Assembly: GCA_944358535.1 (NCBI GenBank)
Contig: CALVRH010000006.1
Coordinates: 1 to 59,183, forward strand
Source: an uncultured Bacilli bacterium
GTDB taxonomy: Bacteria; Bacillota_I; Bacilli_A; RF39; UBA660
DNA: 59,183 bases
Reading direction: 5' to 3'
Below, one piece after another: positions 8,624 to 18,410 of this stretch. The position numbers and the translations under genes were made by a program. Under the pieces are notes generated by a model. That model made no database searches. It was given only the letters and a program-made list of their open reading frames with translations, and was not told the origin of the DNA. Each line of letters begins with the position of its first letter. The stretch's first letter is position 1.

Positions 8624-8968
8624 ATGGAGTATTTATTTACATTTTTATTTTGTTTTATCATAGTTTATCTGTGCTATAGCTTAATTGTCGTATACCGAAA
8701 AAAAGGATTTGAAAAATTCAAAACTAGTAAACAATTAATTTACTTTGAAAAAGCATATAACATCAAACCAGAAAAAATAAATTTAAAACATTTCGCACAA
8801 TCTCTAGCTTTAACAAATGCTTTTATCATCGCACTTACATGTACCATCATTGAAATATTTGATAATCTAATTTTAAAATTAATGGTCGGTTTTATCATCT
8901 TAGTTCCACTCATGCTTTTAATGTATAAAATACTAGGTACAATTTACAAAAAGAAAGAAGGAAAATAA
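8624..8968 (+). CDS. small membrane protein between leucine T-box and leuS
   Basis: 114 residues, not recognised. One N-terminal helix (FTFLFCFIIVYLCYSLIVV), a basic amphipathic stretch (about residues 27-60), then two further helices (FIIALTCTIIEIF and LMVGFIILVPLMLLMY). Start ATG 8624 follows AAGGAGG and its stop is 1 base before leuS, so it is co-expressed with leuS under T-box control. A leucine-related transport or envelope role is only suggested by that context. Confidence 0.7.
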   Translation: MEYLFTFLFCFIIVYLCYSLIVVYRKKGFEKFKTSKQLIYFEKAYNIKPEKINLKHFAQSLALTNAFIIALTCTIIEIFDNLILKLMVGFIILVPLMLLMYKILGTIYKKKEGK

Positions 8969-8969
8969 A

Positions 8970-11357
8970 ATGTATAATCATAAACAAATAGAAAAAAAAT
9001 GGCAAAATTATTGGCAGAAGCACCAAACCTTTGCTGCTAAAAATGGTGACAAAAAAGAAAAATATTATCTATTAGTAGAATTTCCATACCCATCAGGAGC
9101 TGGTCTTCATGTTGGACACGCTAGAAGTTATACCGCTTTAGATACAGTAGCTAGACAAAAAAGAATGGAAGGATATAATGTGCTATTTCCAATGGGATGG
9201 GATGCCTTTGGCGCACCTGCTGAACAATATGCTATAAAAAACCATATTCATCCCAAAGATGCTGTTAGAGAAAATATAAAAACATTTAAAGGCCAAATAG
9301 AAGAGTTAGGTATATCATTTGATTGGAATAGAGAATTTGCAACAACTGATCCAGATTATTATAAATGGACTCAGTGGCAATTTTTAAAATTCTATGAACA
9401 TGGTATGGCTTATAAAGCTAAAAAGAATATTAACTGGTGTCCAACATGTAAAACAGGTTTATCTAATGAAGATTCAGCTGGCGGAGTATGTGAAAGATGT
9501 GGTTCTAAAGTAGTTCAAAAAGAAAAAGAACAATGGATGCTTAAAATGAGTGATTATGCAGAAGACTTACTAAAAGGACTAGATAATACTAATTTTAGTA
9601 AAAGGGTTAAGTTGGGTCAAATAAATTGGATTGGTAAATCTACTGGAGCTGAAATTGATTTTGAAATTCAAGACACAAACGAAAAACTAAAAGTATATAC
9701 TACTAGACCAGATACTATTTATGGCGCAACATTCATGGTAATTGCTCCAGAACATCCAATTATAGAAAAACTAAAAAACAAAATAACCAACATGGATGAA
9801 ATAAATAAATATAAGGAATATGCGAAAACAAAAACTGAATTTGAAAGAACTGAACTAGCTAAAGAAAAAACCGGTGTAAAAATAGAAGGAATTAATGCCA
9901 TTAATCCATTTACAAATAAAGAAATTCAAATTTGGACCGCAGATTATGTTATGATGAATTATGGAACAGGAGCTATCATGGCTGTACCTGCTCATGATGA
10001 TAGAGACTATGAATTTGCTACTAAATTTAATATTGAAATTATTCCTGTAATCGAAGGAGATAGATTACCATACATAGGTGAAGGAAAATATATTAATTCA
10101 GAAATTTTAAATGGTATGACAAACAAAGAAGAAGCCATCCAAAAAATGATAGACGAAATCACCAAAAGAAAAATAGGTAATAGTAAAGTAAATTACCGCC
10201 TTCAAGATTGGATTTTCTCAAGACAAAGATTTTGGGGAGAACCAATCCCACTAGTTTATTGTGAGCATTGTGGTTGGCAGCCAGTTCCTGAAAAAGAGCT
10301 TCCAGTATTACTTCCAGATGTTGCAAACTATGAACCTACAGATGATGGTGAAAGCCCACTTGCTAATATCGAAGATTGGGTAAATACTACTTGTCCAAAA
10401 TGTGGTAGAAAAGCAAGAAGAGAAACTGATACTATGCCTAACTGGGCTGGCTCATCATGGTATTTCTTGAGATATATGGATCCGCATAATGATAAAGAAT
10501 TTGTCTCAAAAGAAGCTTTAAATTATTGGGGCAAAGTAGACTGGTATGATGGTGGTATGGAGCACACCGCCCGTCACTTACTATACGCAAGATTTTGGAA
10601 TCAATTCTTATATAATATTGGTCTAGTTCCAAATAAAGAGCCAATAGATATCAGAACATCTCATGGTATGATTTTAGGCCCTGATGGCGAAAAAATGAGT
10701 AAATCAAAAGGTAATGTCATTAACCCACACGATATAGTAGAAGAGTATGGTGCCGATGCTTTAAGACTTTATGAAATGTTTATTGGTGACTATGAAAAAG
10801 ATGCCGCATGGAGTACTAATAGTCTAAAAGGGTGTAGGAGATTTCTAGATAGAGTTTGGAATGCTGGAGAAAAATTAAACAATAAAACCGGATATACAAA
10901 TGAATCACTAGTTCATAAAACAATTAAAAAAGTTACAAATGATATTAAAAACATGAAATTTAATACTGCTATTTCAGCTCTAATGATTTTAATGAATGCT
11001 TACGATGATTTGGAAACAATTAGCAAAGAAGATCTAAGAGTATTACTTCATTTGTTAAACCCATTTGCTCCACATATCACTGAAGAGATAAATGAGAAAT
11101 ATAAATTAGGTAACCCGCTATGTGAATCTATGTGGCCTGATTATGACGAAGATAAAACTATTGATAACACATATGAACTAGTCTTCCAAGTAAATGGTAA
11201 AGTTAGAGGTAAAGAAACAGTAAATACTGATACCTCTAAAGAAGAAATGGAAAAATTAGCTAAAGAAAATACCAATGTTCAAAAATTTATAGCAGGAAAA
11301 ACTATTGTTAAAGTAATAGCTATTCCAGGAAAATTAGTAAACATTGTTGTTAAATAA
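8970..11357 (+). CDS. leuS: leucyl-tRNA synthetase
   Basis: A class I aminoacyl-tRNA synthetase of 795 residues, near the bacterial LeuRS length. HIGH box LHVGHARS (near residue 47), zinc-type ligands CPTCKTG and CERCGSK, an inserted editing domain (TTRPDTIYGATFMV, then YGTGAIMAVPAHDDRD), KMSKS box (KMSKSKGNV, near residue 575) and a C-terminal tRNA-binding end (FQVNGKVRGKE). It charges tRNA-Leu in the cytoplasm. Expression is controlled by the upstream leucine T-box, and ATG 8970 follows AGAAGGA. Confidence 0.98.
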   Translation: MYNHKQIEKKWQNYWQKHQTFAAKNGDKKEKYYLLVEFPYPSGAGLHVGHARSYTALDTVARQKRMEGYNVLFPMGWDAFGAPAEQYAIKNHIHPKDAVRENIKTFKGQIEELGISFDWNREFATTDPDYYKWTQWQFLKFYEHGMAYKAKKNINWCPTCKTGLSNEDSAGGVCERCGSKVVQKEKEQWMLKMSDYAEDLLKGLDNTNFSKRVKLGQINWIGKSTGAEIDFEIQDTNEKLKVYTTRPDTIYGATFMVIAPEHPIIEKLKNKITNMDEINKYKEYAKTKTEFERTELAKEKTGVKIEGINAINPFTNKEIQIWTADYVMMNYGTGAIMAVPAHDDRDYEFATKFNIEIIPVIEGDRLPYIGEGKYINSEILNGMTNKEEAIQKMIDEITKRKIGNSKVNYRLQDWIFSRQRFWGEPIPLVYCEHCGWQPVPEKELPVLLPDVANYEPTDDGESPLANIEDWVNTTCPKCGRKARRETDTMPNWAGSSWYFLRYMDPHNDKEFVSKEALNYWGKVDWYDGGMEHTARHLLYARFWNQFLYNIGLVPNKEPIDIRTSHGMILGPDGEKMSKSKGNVINPHDIVEEYGADALRLYEMFIGDYEKDAAWSTNSLKGCRRFLDRVWNAGEKLNNKTGYTNESLVHKTIKKVTNDIKNMKFNTAISALMILMNAYDDLETISKEDLRVLLHLLNPFAPHITEEINEKYKLGNPLCESMWPDYDEDKTIDNTYELVFQVNGKVRGKETVNTDTSKEEMEKLAKENTNVQKFIAGKTIVKVIAIPGKLVNIVVK

Positions 11358-11372
11358 TTTGTCATAAAACAT

Positions 11373-11402
11373 TTGACAAACATAAAAACTTTGTGTTATA
11401 GT
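11373..11402 (+). promoter_or_regulatory. promoter of the tyrosine T-box operon
   Basis: TTGACA (11373-11378), 18 bases, TATAGT (11397-11402). Confidence 0.75.
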
Positions 11403-11407
11403 CTTAT

Positions 11408-11614
11408 TAATTGATGTGGACAAATAATTTAGTAGTTATTTAATTAGTAATTAGAAAGTTAGTGGTAGATGAAAACTAACCAAGGTTAAATAATGAATTA
11501 CACTATTTATAGTCAAACCGGCTAATCACCGTTATCAGATAAAGAAGCATAGATACTATGAAATAAGGTGGTACCGCGGGGAAACCTCGTCCTTATAACT
11601 CATAGTATCTTTTT
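11408..11614 (+). ncRNA. T-box leader, tyrosine (UAC specifier)
   Basis: A T-box riboswitch with the GTGGTAGATGAAAAC stem I element (near 11462-11476), specifier TAC after TGAAT (near 11494), AAGGTGGTACCGCGG (11565-11579) and a terminator stem AGATACTATGA (11551-11561)/TCATAGTATCT (11600-11610) followed by T residues. UAC is a Tyr codon and tyrS is the second gene downstream. It shares layout with the leucine leader at 8387. Confidence 0.93.
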
Positions 11615-11633
11615 ATTGAAGGAGGAATAAAAA

Positions 11634-12329
11634 ATGGAAATAGGAAAATACATTGACCACACAAATTTAAAAATGGATGCGAAAGAAGAAGACATTGCTA
11701 AACTATGTCATGAAGCAATAGAATATGGCTTTGAAACAGTATGTGTCCATCCATATTATGTAACTTTAGCCAAAGACTTACTTAAAGATACTAATATTGG
11801 AGTATGTACAGTTGTTGGGTTTCCACTTGGAATGAACACCCCAAAAGTAAAAGCTTATGAAGCTATTGAAGCTACCGAAAATGGTGCCGATGAAATAGAC
11901 ATGGTTATCAATGTAGGAGCTTTAAAAGACAAAGATTATGATTATGTAAAGTCAGAAATCGAAGAAATTAGAGATCAAATCGATGGTAAAACATTAAAAG
12001 TAATCATTGAAACATCTTTACTCACAAAAGAAGAAATAATAAAAATGACTGAAATCTGTAATGAAACCTTTGTTAACTTCATAAAAACAAATACTGGTTT
12101 TGGAAACCGTGGAGTAAGCTTAGAAGATGTTGAACTAATAAACAAACATAAAAACGAAGTATTAGAAATAAAAGCTAGTGGTGGTATAAAAACATTTAAA
12201 CAAATGAATGAATTAATTAAAGCAGGAGCAACTAGAATAGGCACTAGTAATAGTGTAGAAATAGTAACTCATATGAACTGTGATTGCAATGAAAAATGTG
12301 ACCACTGCCACTGTGAGGAGGATAAATAA
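11634..12329 (+). CDS. deoC: deoxyribose-phosphate aldolase with Cys/His-rich tail
   Basis: 231 residues. It cleaves 2-deoxyribose-5-phosphate to glyceraldehyde-3-phosphate and acetaldehyde. Class I aldolase features: DEIDMVINVG (Asp89), Schiff-base Lys151 in NFIKTNTGF, and Lys180 in EIKASGGIKT. The core ends near residue 210. A tail follows with Cys216, 218, 222, 225 and 227 plus His224 and His226 (CDCNEKCDHCHC), which is not part of the family and looks metal-binding. It sits between the tyrosine T-box and tyrS and overlaps tyrS by 1 base, so tyrosine starvation should induce it. Start ATG 11634 follows GGAGGA. Confidence 0.93.
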   Translation: MEIGKYIDHTNLKMDAKEEDIAKLCHEAIEYGFETVCVHPYYVTLAKDLLKDTNIGVCTVVGFPLGMNTPKVKAYEAIEATENGADEIDMVINVGALKDKDYDYVKSEIEEIRDQIDGKTLKVIIETSLLTKEEIIKMTEICNETFVNFIKTNTGFGNRGVSLEDVELINKHKNEVLEIKASGGIKTFKQMNELIKAGATRIGTSNSVEIVTHMNCDCNEKCDHCHCEEDK

Positions 12330-13558
12330 TGAAACTATATGATGAATTAAAATGGAGAGGTCTAATTAAAGATGAAGCCGGAGAAGATTTAGAAGAAAAA
12401 TTAAATAATGGTGGATTAACTTTCTATATCGGAACAGATCCAACTGCCGATAGTCTACACCTTGGCCATTTATCAACCTTCTTAATCAGTAAAAGATTAG
12501 AAAAAGCTGGACATCATCCAATTTTATTAGTTGGCGGAGCAACCGGTAGAATAGGAGATCCTAGACCAACCGAAGAAAGACAAATGGAGCCAGTAGAAGT
12601 AATTGAACACAACTATGAATGTTTAAAAAAACAAGTAGAAGATTTATTTGGATTTGAAGTAGTTAATAACTATGACTGGTCTAAAGATATTAATTTTATT
12701 GACTTTTTAAGAGATTATGGAAAATATTTTAATATAAATTATATGCTAGATAAAGATATAATTAGAAGAAGATTAGATACTGGAATTACTTATACAGAAT
12801 TTTCATATATGATAATGCAAGCTTTAGATTATCTTCACCTTTATCAAACTAGAAACTGTACACTAGAATGTGCTGGTTCTGATCAGTGGGGTAACATCAC
12901 TGCTGGTATTGATTTAATCAGAAAAAAAACAGGACATGAAGTATATGGATTTACAATGCCATTAGTCACCGATAAAAATGGAAAAAAATTTGGTAAATCA
13001 GAAGGAAATGCCTTTTGGCTTGATAAAAACAAAACATCTAGCTATGAAATATATCAATATCTATTAAATAGTGATGATGAAAAAGTTATTGAATACTTAA
13101 AAATATTTACATTCTTAACTAAAGAAGAAATTGAAGATATCGAGAAACAGCAAACCGCTCATCCAGAAACTAGAATTGCCCAAAAAACTCTAGCTAAAGA
13201 AGTTGTTACTTTCCTACACGGTGAAAAAGAAGCTGAAAAAGCCAAAGAGATGAGTGAAGCTCTATTTAGTGGATATGTTAAAAATCTAACTAAAAAAGAA
13301 ATAGAAGATGTCTTTAAAGGAGTACCAACATTTGAAACAAATAACAATATAAATATCATTGATATGCTTGTTAATAATAAAATAGCTTCTAGTAAAAGAG
13401 AAGCTAGAGAATTTGTAAATGCTGGAAGTATCACCATTAATGAAGAAAAAATAACCGATGAAAATTATACAGTAACTAAAGATATTGCCATAGAAAGTGA
13501 AATCTTAGTGTTAAGAAGAGGTAAAAAGAAATACTTTATTGGAAAAATAGGACTATAA
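12329..13558 (+). CDS. tyrS: tyrosyl-tRNA synthetase
   Basis: 409 residues. A class I synthetase: HIGH-type SLHLGHLSTF (near residue 48), substrate motifs GGATGRIGDP and QALDYLHLYQ, GSDQWGN, the KFGKS variant of the KMSKS loop (KKFGKSEGNAFWLD, near residue 228) and a C-terminal S4 RNA-binding domain (KIASSKREAREFVNAGSITI). It charges tRNA-Tyr. Translationally coupled to deoC (TAATG overlap), with the ribosome site GAGGAGGAT inside the deoC tail codons, and controlled by the tyrosine T-box. Confidence 0.98.
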   Translation: MKLYDELKWRGLIKDEAGEDLEEKLNNGGLTFYIGTDPTADSLHLGHLSTFLISKRLEKAGHHPILLVGGATGRIGDPRPTEERQMEPVEVIEHNYECLKKQVEDLFGFEVVNNYDWSKDINFIDFLRDYGKYFNINYMLDKDIIRRRLDTGITYTEFSYMIMQALDYLHLYQTRNCTLECAGSDQWGNITAGIDLIRKKTGHEVYGFTMPLVTDKNGKKFGKSEGNAFWLDKNKTSSYEIYQYLLNSDDEKVIEYLKIFTFLTKEEIEDIEKQQTAHPETRIAQKTLAKEVVTFLHGEKEAEKAKEMSEALFSGYVKNLTKKEIEDVFKGVPTFETNNNINIIDMLVNNKIASSKREAREFVNAGSITINEEKITDENYTVTKDIAIESEILVLRRGKKKYFIGKIGL

Positions 13559-13584
13559 AAAATTACAATTTTATAGTTTTTTTT
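13553..13584 (+). terminator. intrinsic terminator after tyrS
   Basis: CTATAAAA (13553-13560) pairs with TTTTATAG (13569-13576), then eight T. The stop codon is inside the stem. Confidence 0.85.
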
Positions 13585-13642
13585 ATAAATAAGAAGGAAA
13601 TAAGGAATAAATAATCGTATGTTATATATAGAAGGAGGTAAA

Positions 13643-14554
13643 ATGGCAAATCAAGTTCAAGTAAAAAATAGATTAATCCCTACAATGTTTGATCCTGTTT
13701 TCAAATCGCTTTTTCAAAATAAAAACTTTAGAAAAACATTATCTTATTTTTTAAGTAAATTAACAAAATATTCTGAAAACTATATTTATGAACACTTGAT
13801 ATTTCTAAATCCAGAAATACCAATAGAAAATTATGATGAAAAGAAAAAAATAACTGATTTAATTATAAAAATTGATGAAGATATTATAAATATCGAAGCT
13901 AATAGAAATAACAATAAAAGTACAATCCTTAAAAATAATTCTTATCATCATAAATTAGCTTATGAAAAAAATCATGTTGGACAAGATTTAAATGCTGGTG
14001 ATGTTTTACAAGTTAACATCAATAGTAAAAAACGATTTCAAAATACTTTACTTTCAGATAATTATAAAATGAGAAACAAAGATGGTACAAGTACTGATGA
14101 AGAAAATTTTAAAAGATTACACATAAATATAGAATTTGCCTCTCAAAAGTATTATACTAAAGGTAAAGAAAAAATGACAAAGTTTGAAAAGATAGTAGCC
14201 ATGCTTAATATTACTAATCTAAAAGATTTAAAAGATATATCGAAGGGAGATGAAGACTTAATGGCTATGGAAAAAATAATTAAAGATTTAAATGAGGATA
14301 AACACATGATAGGCTTATATGACAAAGATGAAATGTATGCCTGGATGAACAAAATTGACCGCGAAGAAGCAATAGCTAAAGGTCAAAAAATTGGTCAAAA
14401 AATTGGTCAAAAGCTTGGTGAAAAGCGTGGCGAAAAAGCTGGAATTTTAAGTGTTGCTAGAAATATGTTAAAAGCCAATATGAACATTGATGAAATAGCT
14501 AAACTAACTGGCTTACATCAAAATGAAATTATCAAACTTAGTAATAATCTATAA
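13643..14554 (+). CDS. Rpn/PD-(D/E)XK nuclease-family transposase-like protein
   Basis: 303 residues. The N-terminal two thirds resemble the PD-(D/E)XK family (PF12784 type; Rpn relatives): FDPVFKSLFQNKNFRKTL, then ITDLIIKIDEDIINIEANRNN, where the Asp and Glu would be nuclease ligands; the usual third residue (Gln/Lys) is Asn. The C-terminus has the family's charged repeat (GQKIGQKIGQKLGEKRGEK) and ends ITGL-like (KLTGLHQNEIIKL). Start ATG 13643 follows GGAGG. Two damaged relatives lie at 40639 and 45691, suggesting a mobile or rapidly decaying family. Nuclease activity is known for Rpn proteins but not shown here. Confidence 0.85.
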   Translation: MANQVQVKNRLIPTMFDPVFKSLFQNKNFRKTLSYFLSKLTKYSENYIYEHLIFLNPEIPIENYDEKKKITDLIIKIDEDIINIEANRNNNKSTILKNNSYHHKLAYEKNHVGQDLNAGDVLQVNINSKKRFQNTLLSDNYKMRNKDGTSTDEENFKRLHINIEFASQKYYTKGKEKMTKFEKIVAMLNITNLKDLKDISKGDEDLMAMEKIIKDLNEDKHMIGLYDKDEMYAWMNKIDREEAIAKGQKIGQKIGQKLGEKRGEKAGILSVARNMLKANMNIDEIAKLTGLHQNEIIKLSNNL

Positions 14555-14584
14555 TTAAAACTAGACTCAAAAGTCTAGTTTTAA
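14555..14584. terminator. bidirectional terminator
   Basis: A perfect 13-bp stem, TTAAAACTAGACT (14555-14567) with AGTCTAGTTTTAA (14572-14584), 4-base loop, between convergent genes. Confidence 0.85.
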
Positions 14585-15038
14585 TGTGTCATAATTTTAA
14601 TATTCTTATCATCAGTTTTACCCATTAAATAATCTAAAGAAATATTAAACTCTTTCGCAACTAAATAAAGTTTAGAAAAAGGAATTAACACTTTTCCAGA
14701 TTCATATCTACACCAGTTCATTTGCCCAAATCCTAATTTACTGCCAATTTCAAATTGTGATAAATTATTTTCCTTGCGTAATCTTTTAAGTCTAATAAAC
14801 ATCTCTTCACTGTTAAAATAATTAATGAAAACACCGCAATAATTAGAAAGCCCAGTTAAATAATCTATAGAACAATTATAAAACTTAGATAATTTATCAA
14901 ACATATCAATAGGTATTTCATACATTCCATTTTTAGTGGGTAAGTATTAACGTTAACTTTTAATATAGAAGCAATATCCTTTTGCTTCAAATCATTATCT
15001 ACTCTTAAATCATGAATTCTTTTAAAAATATTACTAAT
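14581..15038 (-). pseudogene. double-HTH Xre regulator broken by frameshift and start loss
   Basis: The intact relative at 32401-32838 has two Xre domains in 145 residues (RFHDIRVDNDLSQKK...). Here the matching N-terminal half (RIHDLRVDNDLKQKDIASIL) and the C-terminal half (LKRLRKENNLSQFEIGSKLG, FNISLDYLMG) are in different frames; the break lies near 14930-14945, consistent with a 1-base deletion. Where the relative has its ATG, this copy has ATT (15036-15038), preceded by a GGTAACA remnant of a ribosome site. The C-terminal half alone (14581-14925) is open and could still make a single-HTH protein. Confidence 0.7.
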
Positions 15039-15129
15039 TGTTACCGCATCGTACTCACTGTACAAAGGTTTATGGCAGCATCTCATAAATTGTCACTTAA
15101 CGTTTTAAAAAATAGATTATAACAAAAAA

Positions 15130-15146
15130 AGAGAAATATATTCTCT
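15130..15146 (-). terminator. rpsD terminator
   Basis: On the minus strand AGAGAA and TTCTCT form a stem (15130-15135 with 15141-15146) followed by a seven-T run (complement of 15124-15130). Confidence 0.75.
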
Positions 15147-15750
15147 AATTTCTGTTGTAGTATTCGATAATTAATGCTTCATCAATATCCGCACTAAGTT
15201 CACTACGTTCTGGTAATCTAACATATGTAGCTTCCATTTTCTTATCGTCATAAGAAATAAATTCTACTCTATTATGTAAGGCCTCTAAAGAAGCTTTAAC
15301 AATAGCCATTTCTTTATCATTTTCCATTAAACTGATAACATCACCAGGTTTAACTTGATAAGATGGAATATCAACTCTTTTGCCATTAACAGTAATGTGT
15401 CCGTGATTAACTAATTGTCTAGCACCTTTTCTAGTAGTAGCAAATCCAATACGGTAAACTAAATTATCTAAACGACTTTCTAGTAACTTAAGTAAGTTTT
15501 CGCCATTGACACCTTTCATTTTAACAGCTTTTTCAAAAGTTTTCTTCATTTGTTTTTCACTAAGACCATACATAAATTTAACCTTTTGTTTTTCTTGTAA
15601 TTGAATACCATAGTTAGATAATTTTTTTCTGCGGTCTTGTCCGTGCTCACCAGGAGCATATGGTCTTTTAGCAAGTTCCTTTCCACTTTCTAAAATAGAA
15701 AAACCAAAACGTCTAGACTTTTTGTAAGTTGGGCCAAGATATCTTGACAT
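15145..15750 (-). CDS. rpsD: 30S ribosomal protein S4
   Basis: 201 residues. A primary 16S rRNA-binding protein and, in Firmicutes, a repressor of its own synthesis. Standard S4 layout: N-terminal [37 protein letters not shown], central helical domain with [15 protein letters not shown], and the S4 RNA-binding motif [19 protein letters not shown]. It has no N-terminal zinc cysteines. Start ATG 15750 follows GGAAGGAGG; the ATG 18 bases upstream encodes that ribosome site. It is a single gene with its own promoter, long leader and terminator. Confidence 0.98.
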   Translation of the reverse strand: MSRYLGPTYKKSRRFGFSILESGKELAKRPYAPGEHGQDRRKKLSNYGIQLQEKQKVKFMYGLSEKQMKKTFEKAVKMKGVNGENLLKLLESRLDNLVYRIGFATTRKGARQLVNHGHITVNGKRVDIPSYQVKPGDVISLMENDKEMAIVKASLEALHNRVEFISYDDKKMEATYVRLPERSELSADIDEALIIEYYNRN

Positions 15751-15898
15751 ATTTTTTCCTCCTTCCACTAGCGCGAAAGGTTATTTTGCCAAACTATAGG
15801 GTGGAATATATCAATACTTAATTTCGCAGCCAAACAAGTAACCCCTTTAGGGAATATCCACATTACAATTTCCAAAATAACGCTGCTTTAACACGCTG
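15751..15898 (-). ncRNA. probable rpsD (S4) autoregulatory leader
   Basis: About 148 bases of untranslated leader lie between the promoter and rpsD, with paired segments such as ATTCCC/AGGGGTT and GCGAAA/TTTCGC visible. Firmicute rpsD leaders form a pseudoknot bound by S4. The position and length fit, but I did not fold it, so the assignment rests mainly on context. Confidence 0.5.
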
Positions 15899-15904
15899 TC
15901 ATTA

Positions 15905-15933
15905 ATTATATATGCAATTAACCTTAAAGTCAA
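15905..15933 (-). promoter_or_regulatory. rpsD promoter
   Basis: Minus strand TTGACT (15928-15933), 17 bases, TATAAT (15905-15910). Confidence 0.8.
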
Positions 15934-15959
15934 TACTTTTGCTTATAAAATAAGGTTAA

Positions 15960-16155
15960 AACCCCATAAATATTAAAAAAGTATAAACACCTCAAAAATT
16001 ATAGCACAAAAATAGTAATAATTTGTGAAAAATAGTTAATATTAAATAAAAAAGTAATTTTTGCGTCAATTAGTGTAAATAAAGTATTTTAAACATATTT
16101 GACCAAAAATAAAATCACAAAATGTGCTATCATGATAATATAAGGAGGATATGAA
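15960..16155 (+). promoter_or_regulatory. arc operon upstream region
   Basis: About 200 bases without a gene, very AT-rich. TTGACC (near 16101) precedes an extended -10-like TGCTATCAT (near 16126) at rather long spacing. CACA-AAA-TGTG (near 16117) and TTTGTGAAAAAT (near 16021) resemble half sites for Crp-type regulators such as ArcR. I see no clear ArgR box. No single site is convincing. Confidence 0.35.
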
Positions 16156-17397
16156 ATGAGTGCAATTGATGTCACAAGTGAAATAAAACCCTTAAAAGAA
16201 GTATTACTCCATAGACCAGGAAAAGAATTATTAAACTTAACACCTGACACCTTAGAAAGATTACTTTTTGATGATATTCCATATCTTGAAGTTGCTCAAA
16301 AAGAACACGATGAATTTGCGGGCATCTTAAAAGAAAATGGAGTAAAAGTGTTTTATCTCGAAGATTTGATGACTGAAGTCTTAGACCAAAGACCAGACAT
16401 CAAAGAAAAATTTATCGAACAGTTTATAACTGAAGCCGGGGTTGATACACCTAAATATAAACACCTAGTATTAGAATATTTAAATAGTATCGAAAACAAT
16501 AAAGACCTAGTCTTAAAAACAATGGAAGGAATCAGAATCAGTGAACTAGATTATGAAAAAAGAAGACTAGATAAATCGCTAGTTGACTTAGTAAGCGAAG
16601 ATTCAGATTTTATCACTGATCCAATGCCAAACCTATACTTTACAAGAGATAATTTTGCTAGTGTTGGGGAAGGTATAACCTTAAATAAAATGTATTCCGT
16701 AACTAGAAATAGAGAGACAATTTACGCTGAATATATTTTTAATTACCATCCAAAATTTAAAGGACAAGTTCCAAAATATTATGACCGCTATGAAGAATGC
16801 CATATCGAAGGTGGAGATGTTTTAAACCTAAACGATCACGTTTTAGCTGTTGGAATCTCTCAAAGAACCGAAGCTGGAGCTATCGATCAATTAGCCAAAA
16901 ACATTTTCAAAGATAAAGAAAGTAAAATTGATACAATCTTAGCCTTTGACATTCCAGTGTCAAGAGCATTCATGCACCTAGACACCGTATTTACACAAGT
17001 TGATTATGATAAATTTACTTATCACCCAGGAATCATGGAAACATTAAAAGTATATGAAATCAAAGAGGGAAATGACCCAGATAGTGATGAAGACTTAAAC
17101 GTTAAAGAAATGACCGGTTCTCTAGAAGAAATATTAGAAAAATATTTAGGACTAGACATAACTTTAATTCCATGTGCTGGAGGAGATGAAGTAGCATCTC
17201 AAAGAGAGCAGTGGAACGATGGTAGTAATACTCTCGCAATCGCTCCAGGAGTAGTAGTTGTCTATAATAGAAATACTGAAACCAATAGAGTATTAAGAGA
17301 ATATGGCCTTAAAGTAATTGAAATGAGTAGTGCCGAACTTTCAAGAGGTCGTGGTGGCCCAAGATGTATGAGTATGCCATTAGTTAGAGAAAAATAA
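16156..17397 (+). CDS. arcA: arginine deiminase
   Basis: 413 residues. It converts arginine to citrulline and ammonia, the first step of the arginine deiminase pathway. Guanidino-modifying enzyme signatures: [49 protein letters not shown] (catalytic His) and, at the C-terminus, [13 protein letters not shown] with catalytic Cys404. First gene of arcABC plus transporter; ATG 16156 follows AAGGAGG. The pathway yields one ATP per arginine and ammonia for acid resistance. Confidence 0.98.
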   Translation: MSAIDVTSEIKPLKEVLLHRPGKELLNLTPDTLERLLFDDIPYLEVAQKEHDEFAGILKENGVKVFYLEDLMTEVLDQRPDIKEKFIEQFITEAGVDTPKYKHLVLEYLNSIENNKDLVLKTMEGIRISELDYEKRRLDKSLVDLVSEDSDFITDPMPNLYFTRDNFASVGEGITLNKMYSVTRNRETIYAEYIFNYHPKFKGQVPKYYDRYEECHIEGGDVLNLNDHVLAVGISQRTEAGAIDQLAKNIFKDKESKIDTILAFDIPVSRAFMHLDTVFTQVDYDKFTYHPGIMETLKVYEIKEGNDPDSDEDLNVKEMTGSLEEILEKYLGLDITLIPCAGGDEVASQREQWNDGSNTLAIAPGVVVVYNRNTETNRVLREYGLKVIEMSSAELSRGRGGPRCMSMPLVREK

Positions 17398-17411
17398 GAA
17401 AGGAACATAAC

Positions 17412-18410
17412 ATGAATTTACAAGGAAGAAACTTTTTAAAACTATTAGATTATTCAAAAGAAGAAATTAGATACTTACTAGATCTATCTAAAGACTTCAA
17501 AAACAAAAAGAAACAAGGAATTCCTCATCGTTACCTAGATGGTAAAAACATCGTTTTACTATTTGAAAAAACCTCAACAAGAACAAGATGTGCTTTTGAA
17601 GTTGCCGGACATGACCTAGGAATGGGTGTAACCTACCTAGATCCAGGAAGTTCTCAAATGGGTAAAAAAGAAAGTATCGAAGATACCGCAAGAGTTTTAG
17701 GCCGTATGTATGATGGAATCGAATATCGTGGTTTCGATCAATCACTAGTTGAAACCTTAGGCGCCTATGCTGGCGTCCCAGTTTGGAATGGCTTGACTAA
17801 TGAATTTCATCCAACCCAAATGCTAGCAGATATGCTTACTATTGAAGAAAATTTTGGACACCTAGAAGGCATTAACTTTGTCTTCATGGGTGATGCTAGA
17901 AATAATGTTGCAAATTCATTAATGGTCGCATCAGCTAAAATGGGAATGAACTTCACTTGCTGCGCTCCAAAAGATTTATGGCCAAATAAAGAACTAATAG
18001 ATACTTGTCAAAAAATAGCCAAAACAAGTGGTAGTCATTTAACCTTTGAAGAAAATGTCAAAGAAGCTACTAAAAATGCCGATGTTATTTATACTGACGT
18101 TTGGGTATCTATGGGTGAACCTGATGAAGTATGGAATGAAAGAATAAAACTTCTAAAACCATACCAAGTCACTAAAGAAGTTTTAAATAATGCAAATCCT
18201 AATGCAATCTTCTTACACTGCCTTCCATCATTTCACGATTTAAAAACCACAATTGGTAAAGAAATTTATGAAAAATTTGGCTTACCAGAAATGGAAGTAA
18301 CCAATGAAGTTTTTGAATCAAGTCACTCTAAAGTTTTTGATGAAGCTGAAAACCGTATGCATACAATCAAAGCTGTAATGTATGCCACAATGAAGGATAA
18401 AAATGAGTAA
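17412..18410 (+). CDS. arcB: ornithine carbamoyltransferase, catabolic
   Basis: 332 residues. In this operon it should act catabolically, splitting citrulline into ornithine and carbamoyl phosphate. Signatures: carbamoyl-phosphate motif STRTR (residues 55-59), FHPTQMLAD, and the ornithine-site HCLPSFHD. The C-terminal [19 protein letters not shown] is typical. It lies 14 bases after arcA with ribosome site AAAGGAAC and overlaps arcC by 8 bases. Confidence 0.97.
   Translation: MNLQGRNFLKLLDYSKEEIRYLLDLSKDFKNKKKQGIPHRYLDGKNIVLLFEKTSTRTRCAFEVAGHDLGMGVTYLDPGSSQMGKKESIEDTARVLGRMYDGIEYRGFDQSLVETLGAYAGVPVWNGLTNEFHPTQMLADMLTIEENFGHLEGINFVFMGDARNNVANSLMVASAKMGMNFTCCAPKDLWPNKELIDTCQKIAKTSGSHLTFEENVKEATKNADVIYTDVWVSMGEPDEVWNERIKLLKPYQVTKEVLNNANPNAIFLHCLPSFHDLKTTIGKEIYEKFGLPEMEVTNEVFESSHSKVFDEAENRMHTIKAVMYATMKDKNE

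Noticed and set aside
14352-14450. GQKIGQKIGQ tandem DNA repeat as a phase-variation tract
   Set aside because: The period is 12 bases (a multiple of three), so changes would not shift frame; it is a normal feature of this protein family.
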